This document shows positions 18,950 to 27,859 of a stretch of DNA of 64,000 bases, one piece after another. The translations under genes and the position numbers were made by a program. This DNA comes from Profundicola chukchiensis (GTDB taxonomy: Bacteria > Bacteroidota > Bacteroidia > Flavobacteriales > Weeksellaceae). The number at the start of each line of letters is the position of its first letter. The stretch's first letter is position 1. The stretch spans positions 248,001-312,000 of the forward strand of contig NZ_JANAIE010000002.1 of the NCBI RefSeq assembly GCF_029664245.1, read 5' to 3'. Below the pieces are notes generated by a model. It ran no database searches and had not been told where the DNA came from. It saw nothing but the letters and a program-made list of their open reading frames with translations.

Positions 18950-19882
18950 TTACATCATACCTCTTGCACTCTTTCTAATTTTCCCGGCTTCTTTTAGATC
19001 TTTTAACGATTTATCAAGGATTCCGTTAACAAATGTTTTACTTTTTGGGGTAGAATAGTTTTTTGCCATTTCTACATATTCGTTTAAAGTAACCTTTGGT
19101 GGAATGCTCGGGAAGTATAAAAATTCAGCTAAAGCCATTTGAATAATCAAACGGTCTATTAATGCAATTCGTTCGAAATCCCAGTTTTGAGCTTTCTCTT
19201 CTATGATAAGGTTTAACTCGTCTTCGTATCGAACACTAACTCTGATTAATTCTTTTGTAAACTCTAAATGTTCTGGATCTAGCAAGAGCGCGAACAACTT
19301 ATGTTCTTTTGGCTTGAATGATTTTATAGTATTCATTACCATTGTATTGGCAATGTGTAAATCGTCTGACCAACTTAGATTTAAATCTCCTACGAAGTTT
19401 AATACATCTTCATTAGGCGCAATGTAGTTTGCAAATAAATAAAGTAAAATTTCTTTATCCCCTTCAAAGCTTGAAGTTTCTGAGTCCATGTAGGCTAGAT
19501 ACTTTGGATCTTCAATAAACTCTTTGAAAATCTTATGTGGATAAATATCCTCTACTGCCCAATTAAGTTGTTGATTTTTGCTTGTAAAATCTTGTAGCGT
19601 TTCATTCTCTTCTAGAATGGTGAATATTTGGTTTTCTGCGAATTTTCTATTCGGATTTTTCTCTTCTTCAGTAGGGAAATTCTTTGATAAACCTATATCT
19701 ATTTTCTTTTGCGCTTCGTCTCTAACAGCAAGCGTTAAAGTAAGCAGGGCGTAATATAGTTTTTGGATGTCATTGATCCCATTGACCATGTTTTTCTCAA
19801 CCCATCTCATATCCTCATTTCCCCTGTAATAGGCATACAATGCTTGCATTGCCTTTGCTCGAAGCTGTCTTCTTCCTAACAT
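18950..19882 (-). CDS. nusB: transcription antitermination factor NusB (long Bacteroidota form)
   Basis: The protein has 310 residues, over twice E. coli NusB (139). It starts MLGRRQLRAKAMQALYAY, the NusB helix 1 pattern; the middle is a lineage-specific helical insert; the C-terminal half has the conserved DRLIIQMALAEFLYF and FVNGILD segments. NusB with NusE acts in rRNA antitermination. It is the first gene of nusB-DUF1573-yajC. Confidence 0.93.
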   Translation of the reverse strand: MLGRRQLRAKAMQALYAYYRGNEDMRWVEKNMVNGINDIQKLYYALLTLTLAVRDEAQKKIDIGLSKNFPTEEEKNPNRKFAENQIFTILEENETLQDFTSKNQQLNWAVEDIYPHKIFKEFIEDPKYLAYMDSETSSFEGDKEILLYLFANYIAPNEDVLNFVGDLNLSWSDDLHIANTMVMNTIKSFKPKEHKLFALLLDPEHLEFTKELIRVSVRYEDELNLIIEEKAQNWDFERIALIDRLIIQMALAEFLYFPSIPPKVTLNEYVEMAKNYSTPKSKTFVNGILDKSLKDLKEAGKIRKSARGMM

Positions 19883-19974
19883 TCAGAACTTATTTGATGC
19901 AAAAATAAGACTTTCTTATTAAAATGTAGTTGGTATTTTAGGATTTGTATGAAAGCATTAAAAATTGAGTCATT

Positions 19975-20004
19975 AAAAAAGCCACTTGGTTTCCCAAATG
20001 GCTT
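19975..20004 (-). terminator. Rho-independent terminator after accC
   Basis: On the minus strand an 11-bp stem with one mismatch (AAGCCATTTGG with CCAAGTGGCTT) is followed by TTTTTT. It ends accB-accC. Confidence 0.75.
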
Positions 20005-20030
20005 GATATAAATTATTCTAATAAAGACTA

Positions 20031-21398
20031 TTAATCCTCATCTTCTTCTATCACATAGCTTTCGTCTAGTTCAAAAGATTCCATGAATTTAGTGGTATAA
20101 TTTCCTGCAATAAAATCAGGATCATCCATTAATTGACGATGGAATGGAACTGTTGTTTTAACCCCTTCGATATAGAATTCATCTAATGCTCTACGCATTT
20201 TGTTGATGGCCTCTTCTCTGGTTTGTGCTGTAACAATCAACTTAGCTACCATTGAATCATAGTTTGGTGGAATCTGGTAACCTGAATAGATATGAGTATC
20301 TACACGAATTCCGTGTCCTCCTGGGATATTCAAGTTGGTAATTCTACCTGGACTTGGTCTAAAGTTATTGTATGGATCTTCTGCGTTAATACGGCATTCG
20401 ATACTATGCATTTTAGGAAAGTAATTAACTCCAGAAAGTTTTTCTCCGGCAGCTAATTTAATTTGCTCTCTAATTAAGTCATAGTCGATAACTTGTTCCG
20501 TAATTGGGTGCTCTACTTGAATACGGGTATTCATTTCCATAAAGTAGAAGTTTCTATCCTTATCTACTAAGAATTCAACTGTACCTACTCCTTCGTATCC
20601 AATATATTCGGCAGCTTTAACCGCAGCATCTCCCATTCTCTTACGTAAATCATCCGTCATGAAAGGCGAAGGAGTTTCCTCCATCAATTTCTGGTGTCTA
20701 CGTTGGATAGAACAATCTCTTTCAGATAAATGACAAGCGGTACCATATTGGTCTCCTGCAATTTGAATCTCAATGTGACGAGGTTCTTGGATAAGTTTCT
20801 CTAGGTACATTCCGCCATTTCCAAAAGCTGATTCAGCTTCATGTACAGCAGATTCGTATGCACTGATTAACTCTTCTCTATTCCAAACTGCGCGCATACC
20901 TTTACCACCACCACCGGCAGTAGCTTTTAGCATAACAGGGAATCCCATTTCGTCAGCTAATTCCAAAGCTTGTTCCGCTGATTCTAGAATCCCTTCTGAA
21001 CCTGGAACTACTGGTACTCCAGCTGCAATCATGGTTGCTTTCGCACTAGCTTTATCTCCCATTTTTTCGATATGTTCTGGCAATGCTCCAATGAACTTAA
21101 AACCATGTTTTTGGCAGGTTCTAGAAAAGTGAGCATTTTCAGATAAAAACCCATATCCTGGGTGAATAGCGTCTGCATTGGTGATTTCAGCCGCTGCAAT
21201 AATATTTGAAATCTTAAGGTAAGAATCTTTAGAAGCCGCTGGACCAATACATACTGCCTCATCAGCAAAACGTACCGGCAAACTAGTACTATCTGCAGTT
21301 GAGTGAACAACTACAGTTTTGATTCCCATCTCTCTTGCCGTACGAATAATACGCATCGCGATTTCTCCTCTGTTGGCAATAAGTATTTTCTTAAACAT
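20031..21398 (-). CDS. accC: acetyl-CoA carboxylase, biotin carboxylase subunit
   Basis: The 455-residue protein is an ATP-grasp enzyme. It begins [18 protein letters not shown] and has the glycine-rich loop [12 protein letters not shown], then [15 protein letters not shown] and the RIQVEH carboxylation motif. It carboxylates the biotin carried by AccB with ATP and bicarbonate, the first half-reaction of malonyl-CoA synthesis. It follows accB by 24 bases in one transcript. The acidic end (YVIEEDED) is a small extension. Confidence 0.96.
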   Translation of the reverse strand: MFKKILIANRGEIAMRIIRTAREMGIKTVVVHSTADSTSLPVRFADEAVCIGPAASKDSYLKISNIIAAAEITNADAIHPGYGFLSENAHFSRTCQKHGFKFIGALPEHIEKMGDKASAKATMIAAGVPVVPGSEGILESAEQALELADEMGFPVMLKATAGGGGKGMRAVWNREELISAYESAVHEAESAFGNGGMYLEKLIQEPRHIEIQIAGDQYGTACHLSERDCSIQRRHQKLMEETPSPFMTDDLRKRMGDAAVKAAEYIGYEGVGTVEFLVDKDRNFYFMEMNTRIQVEHPITEQVIDYDLIREQIKLAAGEKLSGVNYFPKMHSIECRINAEDPYNNFRPSPGRITNLNIPGGHGIRVDTHIYSGYQIPPNYDSMVAKLIVTAQTREEAINKMRRALDEFYIEGVKTTVPFHRQLMDDPDFIAGNYTTKFMESFELDESYVIEEDED

Positions 21399-21422
21399 AA
21401 AGTTTGTTTCTATTAATATAGA

Positions 21423-21905
21423 TTAAGCTGGGTCAACCAAGAATAATGGTTGATCGTACTCTACTGGTGTTGCATCATCTACCAATACTTTAACGATTTT
21501 ACCAGAAACTTCTGATTCGATTTCGTTAAATAATTTCATTGCTTCAATAATACAAACAACATCACCTTGTTGAACACTATCCCCTACATTAACAAATAAA
21601 TCTTTGTCTGGGCTAGGTCTACGGTAGAAAGTTCCAATCATTGGAGACTTAATAGTGATATAGTTTGCATCTTCTGCAGCCTCTTTTGGAGCTTCTTCAG
21701 CCTTAGCTTCAGTAGCTGGTGCAGCAACTGCTTGAGGAGCTTGAGCAACTACAGGTTGTTGAACAACTGGTGCAGGTGCAGATGAAACGATTTGTTCTGG
21801 AACATTTTTGATAGAGATAGCGAACTCGCCAGATTTAAGCTTAACTTCAGCTACTCCAGACTTTGCAACAAATTTTATAAGATTTTGGATTTCTTTATTA
21901 TTCAT
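21423..21905 (-). CDS. accB: acetyl-CoA carboxylase biotin carboxyl carrier protein
   Basis: The protein has 160 residues. The C-terminal biotinyl domain (about 82-160) has the attachment motif EAMKLF with the biotinylated Lys124. An Ala/Pro/Val-rich flexible linker (about 42-80) joins it to a short N-terminal domain. It moves carboxybiotin from AccC to the AccAD carboxyltransferase. A promoter box is 19 bases upstream, and the rpmF terminator lies between it and rpmF, so accBC is transcribed separately. Confidence 0.96.
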   Translation of the reverse strand: MNNKEIQNLIKFVAKSGVAEVKLKSGEFAISIKNVPEQIVSSAPAPVVQQPVVAQAPQAVAAPATEAKAEEAPKEAAEDANYITIKSPMIGTFYRRPSPDKDLFVNVGDSVQQGDVVCIIEAMKLFNEIESEVSGKIVKVLVDDATPVEYDQPLFLVDPA

Positions 21906-21924
21906 AAAAGTGTCTTTAGAATTT

Positions 21925-21932
21925 CAAATGTA
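21925..21932 (-). promoter_or_regulatory. -7 promoter box (TACATTTG) for accB-accC
   Basis: Exact TAnnTTTG match on the minus strand, 19 bases before the accB ATG and downstream of the rpmF terminator. Confidence 0.55.
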
Positions 21933-21945
21933 ATAAATTTAAACA

Positions 21946-21980
21946 AAAAAAGTCGCATCCATAGGATGGAATGCAACTTT
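21946..21980 (-). terminator. Rho-independent terminator after rpmF
   Basis: On the minus strand AAAGTTGCAT...GGATGCGACTTT forms an imperfect hairpin with a small bulge, then TTTTTTT. Confidence 0.7.
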
Positions 21981-22003
21981 TAGATTTTTTAAAACAAGGT
22001 TTC

Positions 22004-22207
22004 TTATTCCTCGATAAATTCTTCTGTTTCTTTTTCTAGAACCACTTTACCTCTATAGTATAGTTTTCCTTCACTCCAGTGTGCATTGTGTCTCACATGC
22101 ATTTCACCAGTTGTTGGATCTGTGGTTAGAGTTGGAGTCGCAGCTTTGTAGTGCGTTCTTCTCTTGTCTCTTCTTGTACTTGACTGACGTCGTTTAGGAT
22201 GTGCCAT
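22004..22207 (-). CDS. rpmF: 50S ribosomal protein L32, cysteine-free form
   Basis: The protein has 67 residues. It begins [22 protein letters not shown], the L32 N-terminus, and ends with the YYRGKVV segment. The zinc ribbon of many bacterial L32 proteins is gone: the CPxCG position reads DPTTG (30-34), and there is no cysteine in the whole protein. An AAGGAG lies directly against the ATG, unusually close for a ribosome binding site. DUF177 precedes it by 13 bases, the usual pairing. Confidence 0.96.
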   Translation of the reverse strand: MAHPKRRQSSTRRDKRRTHYKAATPTLTTDPTTGEMHVRHNAHWSEGKLYYRGKVVLEKETEEFIEE

Positions 22208-22220
22208 CTCCTTGTGTTTT

Positions 22221-22766
22221 TTATTTTTTCTTAAACAATTCTTTTAACGAATCCCACCTTGGGTCTATCGATTTATCTTCTGATGTATTATCTTCAATTG
22301 ATTCTTTTGGAGCATATTTCTCCAATAAGTCTAATGCCTCTTGTACCTTTTCCGATTCCGAATCAGGGTTCACTCTCTTTAACGGAATACTCAATAATAT
22401 CATTTCATATATCAACTGAGCTACATTAATCTCGTGTTCTCCTTCTGGTATAATCCACACCTCGTCGTCTGAATCATCAAACTCGTGGCCGAATTTCACC
22501 ACCATATCCATTGCCCCTTCTATGGGTTGTTTATAGGCTTCGTCGGTAAGATCACAATCAACAATTACACTTCCTTTGGTATCAAATTTTAATTCTAAAA
22601 ACGTAGTACGCTTTTCTAACTCTAATTCTACTGATACTTTAGGATCCTGAAAATCTTGATCAAAATCAAATAAATCAAAGAACTCTTGTGAGATTTCAAA
22701 CCTAAATATATGTTTTCCGAGAGGTAATCCCGAAAAAGATACATTGTAATCTTTTATCTTATCCAT
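22221..22766 (-). CDS. DUF177 (YceD-like) protein, probable 23S rRNA accumulation factor
   Basis: The 181-residue acidic protein is of the YceD/DUF177 family. It has the central segment [20 protein letters not shown] followed by acidic [22 protein letters not shown] and ends in [13 protein letters not shown], typical of the family. YceD in E. coli and plants affects 23S rRNA levels. It is directly upstream of rpmF, the most conserved neighbour of this family. The cysteine pair often seen in the core is reduced to a single Cys. Confidence 0.88.
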   Translation of the reverse strand: MDKIKDYNVSFSGLPLGKHIFRFEISQEFFDLFDFDQDFQDPKVSVELELEKRTTFLELKFDTKGSVIVDCDLTDEAYKQPIEGAMDMVVKFGHEFDDSDDEVWIIPEGEHEINVAQLIYEMILLSIPLKRVNPDSESEKVQEALDLLEKYAPKESIEDNTSEDKSIDPRWDSLKELFKKK

Positions 22767-22825
22767 AATAATGGGAGGGCAAATTTACAATTATTATTTA
22801 ATATAACAATTATATTTACAATGAA

Positions 22826-23878
22826 TTATCGTCTTCTTTGGTTCGAAGAAATCTTTAAAGCATTATCTTCCAGCTCTGTATTCATTTTTCGCATGTTGAA
22901 AATATCTACAGCAGCGTATAAAGCCTCTACCATAGAGGTTTCGTCAGCCTTGTGTTCTTTAGCTATATCATAAGCTACACCATGATCTGGACTGGTTCTG
23001 ACAAAGGGTAGACCTGCTGTAAAATTAACACCTTCCATTCCTGCTAGCGTTTTAAAAGGAATTAAACCTTGATCGTGGTACATGGCCAAGACAGCATCAA
23101 ACTTTGAAAGTTTATCAAAAGTAAAGAAACTATCTGATGCATAAGGACCAAAAACTTTCATCCCTTTTTCCAATTTATTTTTCAACGTTGGAATAATAAC
23201 ATCTAATTCTTCTTTACCTAATAATCCGTTATCACCTGCGTGTGGGTTTAATCCCATCACCGCAATTTTAGGGTCTCTAATTCCAAAGTCTAATTTAAGA
23301 CTGGTATAGATGGCATCTAACTTTTTAGATATGGCCTTACCCGTTAAGGTAGCGCTTACATCTTTTAGAGGTATATGCTGAGTTACTAATCCAACCTTGA
23401 TGTTTTCATGCACCATAAACATAAGGTTCTCTCCACCCCATGCATTTTCTAAAAACTCGGTATGTCCTGGAAAGTTAAAATTCTTTGATTGAATATTGGC
23501 TTTGTTGATAGGTGCTGTAACTAATAAATCACAAAAACCATCTTTCACAGCATTTGTTGCCAAGGTTAAAGATTCGAAGGCTAAGTTTCCACCCTCTCGA
23601 GAAGATTCGCCAAACTCAACATTAAATTGATCTGTTTTAAAATTAAAGACATTCAATTTATTCGACTGTATGTCTTTTAAGTTTTCAATTTGGTTACTTG
23701 CTAATTTACTATCAAATCTCTTTCTATAAAAACTCCAAAGATTTCCTGGTACAAAAACAACATAAGTCGCCATACTTTGGATATCCTTTCGCTGAAGTGA
23801 TTTAAATATTATTTCGGGACCGATTCCATTGGGATCTCCTAGAGAAATCGCAATGATTGGTTTGTTTTTATTGTCCAT
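22826..23878 (-). CDS. pdxA: 4-hydroxythreonine-4-phosphate dehydrogenase
   Basis: The protein has 350 residues. Motifs are SLGDPNGIGPE at the N-terminus, the metal-binding PGHTEFLENAW and MYHDQGLIPFKTL near the C-terminus. It oxidises 4-phosphohydroxythreonine in the DXP-dependent pyridoxal phosphate pathway. A longer in-frame start lies 27 bases upstream, but family alignment and the promoter box at 23910-23917 favour this one. It heads pdxA-DUF177-rpmF, with actF 82 bases upstream and no clear terminator between. Confidence 0.95.
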   Translation of the reverse strand: MDNKNKPIIAISLGDPNGIGPEIIFKSLQRKDIQSMATYVVFVPGNLWSFYRKRFDSKLASNQIENLKDIQSNKLNVFNFKTDQFNVEFGESSREGGNLAFESLTLATNAVKDGFCDLLVTAPINKANIQSKNFNFPGHTEFLENAWGGENLMFMVHENIKVGLVTQHIPLKDVSATLTGKAISKKLDAIYTSLKLDFGIRDPKIAVMGLNPHAGDNGLLGKEELDVIIPTLKNKLEKGMKVFGPYASDSFFTFDKLSKFDAVLAMYHDQGLIPFKTLAGMEGVNFTAGLPFVRTSPDHGVAYDIAKEHKADETSMVEALYAAVDIFNMRKMNTELEDNALKISSNQRRR

Positions 23879-23909
23879 AAATTTGTTATAAAAAGAAAGA
23901 TACAAAATT

Positions 23910-23917
23910 CAAAAATA
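23910..23917 (-). promoter_or_regulatory. -7 promoter box (TATTTTTG) for pdxA
   Basis: Exact TAnnTTTG match, 31 bases before the pdxA ATG. It would place the transcript start about at the longer alternative start, which argues against that start. Confidence 0.55.
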
Positions 23918-23960
23918 ATGAACTTTGTATCTTCTTAATTAATTTTAATAATAAACTTTC

Positions 23961-25289
23961 TTAGAAAGGATATTCGTAAATTTTACTTTCGTGGTAAAGT
24001 GGATTTCCTTTAGCTTGAAGTTTTAACTTAGTCATTGCATTCATTGTAATGAATAAGAATAAACCTCCTACAAAGAATAATGCTCCAAATTCAAGTAAAC
24101 CGAATTGCCACCATGGACCAACTGTACCAGGCATCATTTGGTTGAAAATATCTAACCAGTGACCTAAGATGATAATCACAGCTGCAATTGATACCACTGT
24201 ATAGTTTCTCTTAATTGAACTTGAGATTAACATTAAGAAAGGAATCACAACGTTAGGAATTAACATTTTATAATAAGTTAAATTATAAACATCTTCTCTT
24301 TGTTGGAAATAAACAGCTTCCTCTGGAATGTTAGCGTACCAAATTAACTCAAACTGACATAACCATAAGTAACCCCATAATAAACTAAATCCGAATAAGT
24401 ATTTAGTTAAATCGTGTAAGTGGTTATCATTAAACTCAGGGAATACACCTTGATTCTTTAAGTGGATAGAAACTAAAATCATAATCGCGATTGCAGTTAC
24501 TAAGTAACTCACCATTACATACCATCCAAATAGAGATGAATACCAGTGTGGATCGATAGACATTACCCAATCCCATCCTGATGACATAGAAGTCAATGAG
24601 AAGAAAACAATTGCCCAAACACTCCATTTATATAAAGACCAGTAGTTTTTATGGTTACTAACTGCATCTAATGTTTTTGATTTCTTTCTTAAGATCCAAG
24701 CAAATAAAGTCCATCCAACAATATAGATAACTGATCTAATTAACCAGAATGGCTCGTTTAACCAAGGCTCTTTTGTCTTTAAGAAATGGTCGAAGTTTTC
24801 ACTACCGAAATCTCTTAAATCTTTAACCATCCAGTGAAATAAGTGGTTATAACCTAATACAGATCCTACTAAAACGATTAATAATAAAGCTCCTCCATAA
24901 GGTAAGAACACTGTCATTCCTTCCATTACTCTTGAAACAACCACTGACCATCCAGCTTGTGCAGCATGTTGGATTGCTAAGAAGAACATAGAAGCTAAAG
25001 CTACCCCAGTGAATAAAAACGCAGCAATCATTAAAGCTGACCAAGGTTTATTATGATATAAGTGCAATAAATGCTCCGCGTGCTCTTCTGCCGCCAACTC
25101 AGCCGCAGCTGCGCCTGCTGCATTAGCAGCATCTGGTGCATAATGATCGATTGCATTCGTTGCTATTTGATCCTTTACAAAATCAATCCCATTTCCGGCA
25201 TTCATAAAGGCTCCTACTGCAAAAAGTATTAAACCTACCACCATAAAAGCTATGGCTGCCATCTTCAATTTAGGTGAAAAAGTATACAT
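23961..25289 (-). CDS. actF: alternative complex III membrane subunit ActF
   Basis: The 442-residue protein has about ten membrane helices and is a paralogue-like relative of ActC without haem or Fe-S motifs. It has the family segment SSGWDWVMSIDPHWYSSLFGWYV and a late FELIWYANIPEEAVYF. An Ala/Glu-rich loop (about 46-72) is inserted near the N-terminus. In complex III it helps form the quinol site and a proposed proton path. It is the last act gene, 23 bases after actE. Confidence 0.94.
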   Translation of the reverse strand: MYTFSPKLKMAAIAFMVVGLILFAVGAFMNAGNGIDFVKDQIATNAIDHYAPDAANAAGAAAAELAAEEHAEHLLHLYHNKPWSALMIAAFLFTGVALASMFFLAIQHAAQAGWSVVVSRVMEGMTVFLPYGGALLLIVLVGSVLGYNHLFHWMVKDLRDFGSENFDHFLKTKEPWLNEPFWLIRSVIYIVGWTLFAWILRKKSKTLDAVSNHKNYWSLYKWSVWAIVFFSLTSMSSGWDWVMSIDPHWYSSLFGWYVMVSYLVTAIAIMILVSIHLKNQGVFPEFNDNHLHDLTKYLFGFSLLWGYLWLCQFELIWYANIPEEAVYFQQREDVYNLTYYKMLIPNVVIPFLMLISSSIKRNYTVVSIAAVIIILGHWLDIFNQMMPGTVGPWWQFGLLEFGALFFVGGLFLFITMNAMTKLKLQAKGNPLYHESKIYEYPF

Positions 25290-25312
25290 ATTATTTCTTC
25301 TTTTTCCTTTAA

Positions 25313-25909
25313 TTAATTATTCTTTAACTTCATCACATATTCAGCGACTCTCCATCTATCTCCTTCCGTTAATTGAGAAGCATAAGATCCCATGGCATTT
25401 CTACCATGCATAATCACGTGATATACTGAACCAACTGTGATTGCTCTGTCTTTATAGTTTGGAACTCCTACATAAGCACCTGTTACTACAATAGGTCCTT
25501 GTCCATCTCCTGCACCACCATGACAAGTAGCACATACTTGATTATATAACAATTCACCTCTCGCTAAATTCTTTTCGCTGTTAGCTGGATCTAAAGGAGA
25601 TTCAACTGACATAGAGGCATTATATCCTTCATTAGTATCTGGTAATAGATAAGGTAAAGTTCCAATTTCGTTGTGAGGAACAGTTCCTTCTACAGGTTTC
25701 AATGCTGTCATATTATACTCTTCAGTAAATAAAGGTACAGCAGACTCATCACTATAACTAGGGTATCCAAATGTAGCTTTCTCGTATGGTTCGTATGGAA
25801 CAGCATAGTACATATCAGGCATGAAAACCATGGCCGGAGTTCTTTGTGGTCCATCGCACGAAACAAATAGGCCAGCTATTACTATTAATGTTAAAACATA
25901 TTTCATCAT
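25313..25909 (-). CDS. actE: alternative complex III monohaem cytochrome c subunit ActE
   Basis: The protein has 198 residues. It has a lipoprotein signal peptide (lipobox FVSC, Cys18) and a mono-haem cytochrome c fold in the C-terminal half with CATCH (126-130) and axial ligand candidates in MHGRNAMGSY. It is the membrane-tethered electron outlet of the complex. The gene lies 10 bases after actD and 23 before actF. Confidence 0.95.
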   Translation of the reverse strand: MMKYVLTLIVIAGLFVSCDGPQRTPAMVFMPDMYYAVPYEPYEKATFGYPSYSDESAVPLFTEEYNMTALKPVEGTVPHNEIGTLPYLLPDTNEGYNASMSVESPLDPANSEKNLARGELLYNQVCATCHGGAGDGQGPIVVTGAYVGVPNYKDRAITVGSVYHVIMHGRNAMGSYASQLTEGDRWRVAEYVMKLKNN

Positions 25910-25919
25910 TCTTCCTAAT

Positions 25920-26435
25920 TTAAGCTCTTTTTACAGTAACTTCTTCAGCACCTGTATCAATAAACATTTCTTTTAATCTATCTACATCATCCGACACAAT
26001 TTCAACAAGAAACTTATCATCTGTTGTTCTAGGATCTGGGTTCTTAGTTGGTGCTCCTGGATATAAACCACTTCTTAATAAGTAAGTGATACACATAAAG
26101 TGAGCAGCAAAGAATACTGTCATCTCGAACATTGGTACCGCGAACGCTGTAACGTTCTCTCCCCATGTGAAACTTGGTTTACCACCAATATCTTGAGGCC
26201 AATCATAGATCATCATATACCATGTAACGATAGACATCAATATCAGTCCATAAGCTCCATAGATAAAAGCTAAATCAGAGATTCTTGTTTTCTTCAGTCC
26301 TAAAGCTTTATCCAAACCGTGTACTGGGAAAGGTGTATAAACTTCATTGATTTTTACTCCTTTCTTCTGTAGTGACTTTACGGCATCCATCAAAATGTCG
26401 TCGTCTCCGTATAATCCAAATATTTTAGTGCTCAT
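25920..26435 (-). CDS. actD: alternative complex III subunit ActD (DUF3341)
   Basis: The 171-residue protein has a soluble N-terminal domain (to about 55), two membrane helices (about 58-80 and 95-118) and a short soluble C-terminus. This is the DUF3341 layout. It carries no cofactor motif and is thought to be structural. It overlaps actC by 11 bases. Confidence 0.93.
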   Translation of the reverse strand: MSTKIFGLYGDDDILMDAVKSLQKKGVKINEVYTPFPVHGLDKALGLKKTRISDLAFIYGAYGLILMSIVTWYMMIYDWPQDIGGKPSFTWGENVTAFAVPMFEMTVFFAAHFMCITYLLRSGLYPGAPTKNPDPRTTDDKFLVEIVSDDVDRLKEMFIDTGAEEVTVKRA

Positions 26436-27837
26436 TTTCTTCGTGCTCGTGTTCTGTATGATCTTTCTTATAGCTTTCGCCAGATGATTTCAAAATGGTC
26501 TTCAATTCCGCTTGTGCAAGTACAGGGAAAGTTCTTGCATACAATAAGAATAATACTGAGAAGAATCCCATTGTTCCCAAAAATATTCCTACATCAACAA
26601 ATGACGGCATAAACATCGTCCATGAAGATGGTAGGTAGTCACGGCTCAAGTTCACAACAATAATGTCGAAACGCTCGAACCACATTCCAATATTAATTAC
26701 AATAGATACAATGAACGTCCATAAGAAGTTACGTCTCCATGGTCTTACCCATAAAGTCATTGGAACAAGTACGTTACAAATAATTAGTAACCAGAATGCC
26801 CACCAATATGGTCCTGTTGCAGCACCTACTGTAAAGTATGTAAAGTCTTCAAATCTACTTCCTGAATACCAAGCAATAAAGAACTCAGTTAAATATGCTA
26901 CAGTCACCATACCACCTGTTACAATGATAACGATGTTCATGTATTCAATATGCTTTCTAGTAATATAGTCCTCGAAACCATTTACTTTTCTCATAACGAT
27001 CAATAGTGTTTGTACCATTGCGAATCCAGAGAAAATTGCACCTGCCACGAAATATGGCGGATAAATAGTCGAGTGCCATCCTTTTACAATCGAAGTTGCG
27101 AAGTCAAAGGATACAGTAGTGTGTACCGAGAATACTAATGGTGTTGCTAAACCAGCTAATACCAACGTAAGCTCCTCAAATCTTTGCCAGTGTTTGGCAT
27201 TACCACCCCAACCAAAGGCAAGGATACTATAAATTCTTTTTGTTACCGGTTTTGTAGCTCTATCACGTATCATCGCAAAGTCAGGAATAAGTCCCATATA
27301 CCAGAATACTACTGATACAGAGAAATAAGTTGAAATTGCAAACACGTCCCATAATAATGGAGAGTTAAAGTTTACCCAAAGTGATCCAAAATTGTTTGGA
27401 ACTGGGAATACCCAATATCCTACCCAAGGACGACCCATGTGAATTAATGGGAAGATAGCTGCTTGAACTACCGCGAAGATCGTCATCGCCTCCGCTGATC
27501 TGTTGATCGACATTCTCCACTTCTGACGGAAAAGTAAAAGTACTGCAGAAATAAGTGTTCCTGCGTGACCGATACCTACCCACCATACGAAGTTGGTAAT
27601 ATCCCAAGCCCAGTTGATTGTTCTATTCAATCCCCAAACTCCAATACCAGTTCCAATGGTGTAAGCGATACAACCAAATCCATATATAAACGCAAGCATT
27701 GCAAAACTAAATGCTATCCACCAAAGCTTTCCGGCTTTGCTTTCCACTGGGCGCGCTACATCTACGGTGATGTCATGATAGGTCTTATGACCTAAAATAA
27801 GCGGTTCCCTAATTGGTGATTCGTAGTGACCTGACAT
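26425..27837 (-). CDS. actC: alternative complex III membrane subunit ActC (NrfD-like)
   Basis: The 470-residue protein has about ten membrane helices, in the NrfD/PsrC family of quinol-interacting subunits. Typical segments are MSIDRSAEAMTIFA-like INRSAEAMTIFAVVQA, PLIHMGRPWVGYW and a late GMWFERFDIIV. It binds menaquinol next to the ActB iron-sulfur clusters. The His/Glu-rich tail (DHTEHEHEENEH) is unusual but short. It starts 22 bases after actB. Confidence 0.94.
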   Translation of the reverse strand: MSGHYESPIREPLILGHKTYHDITVDVARPVESKAGKLWWIAFSFAMLAFIYGFGCIAYTIGTGIGVWGLNRTINWAWDITNFVWWVGIGHAGTLISAVLLLFRQKWRMSINRSAEAMTIFAVVQAAIFPLIHMGRPWVGYWVFPVPNNFGSLWVNFNSPLLWDVFAISTYFSVSVVFWYMGLIPDFAMIRDRATKPVTKRIYSILAFGWGGNAKHWQRFEELTLVLAGLATPLVFSVHTTVSFDFATSIVKGWHSTIYPPYFVAGAIFSGFAMVQTLLIVMRKVNGFEDYITRKHIEYMNIVIIVTGGMVTVAYLTEFFIAWYSGSRFEDFTYFTVGAATGPYWWAFWLLIICNVLVPMTLWVRPWRRNFLWTFIVSIVINIGMWFERFDIIVVNLSRDYLPSSWTMFMPSFVDVGIFLGTMGFFSVLFLLYARTFPVLAQAELKTILKSSGESYKKDHTEHEHEENEH

Positions 27838-27859
27838 AAATATTCTTTAAACCGTTTAT

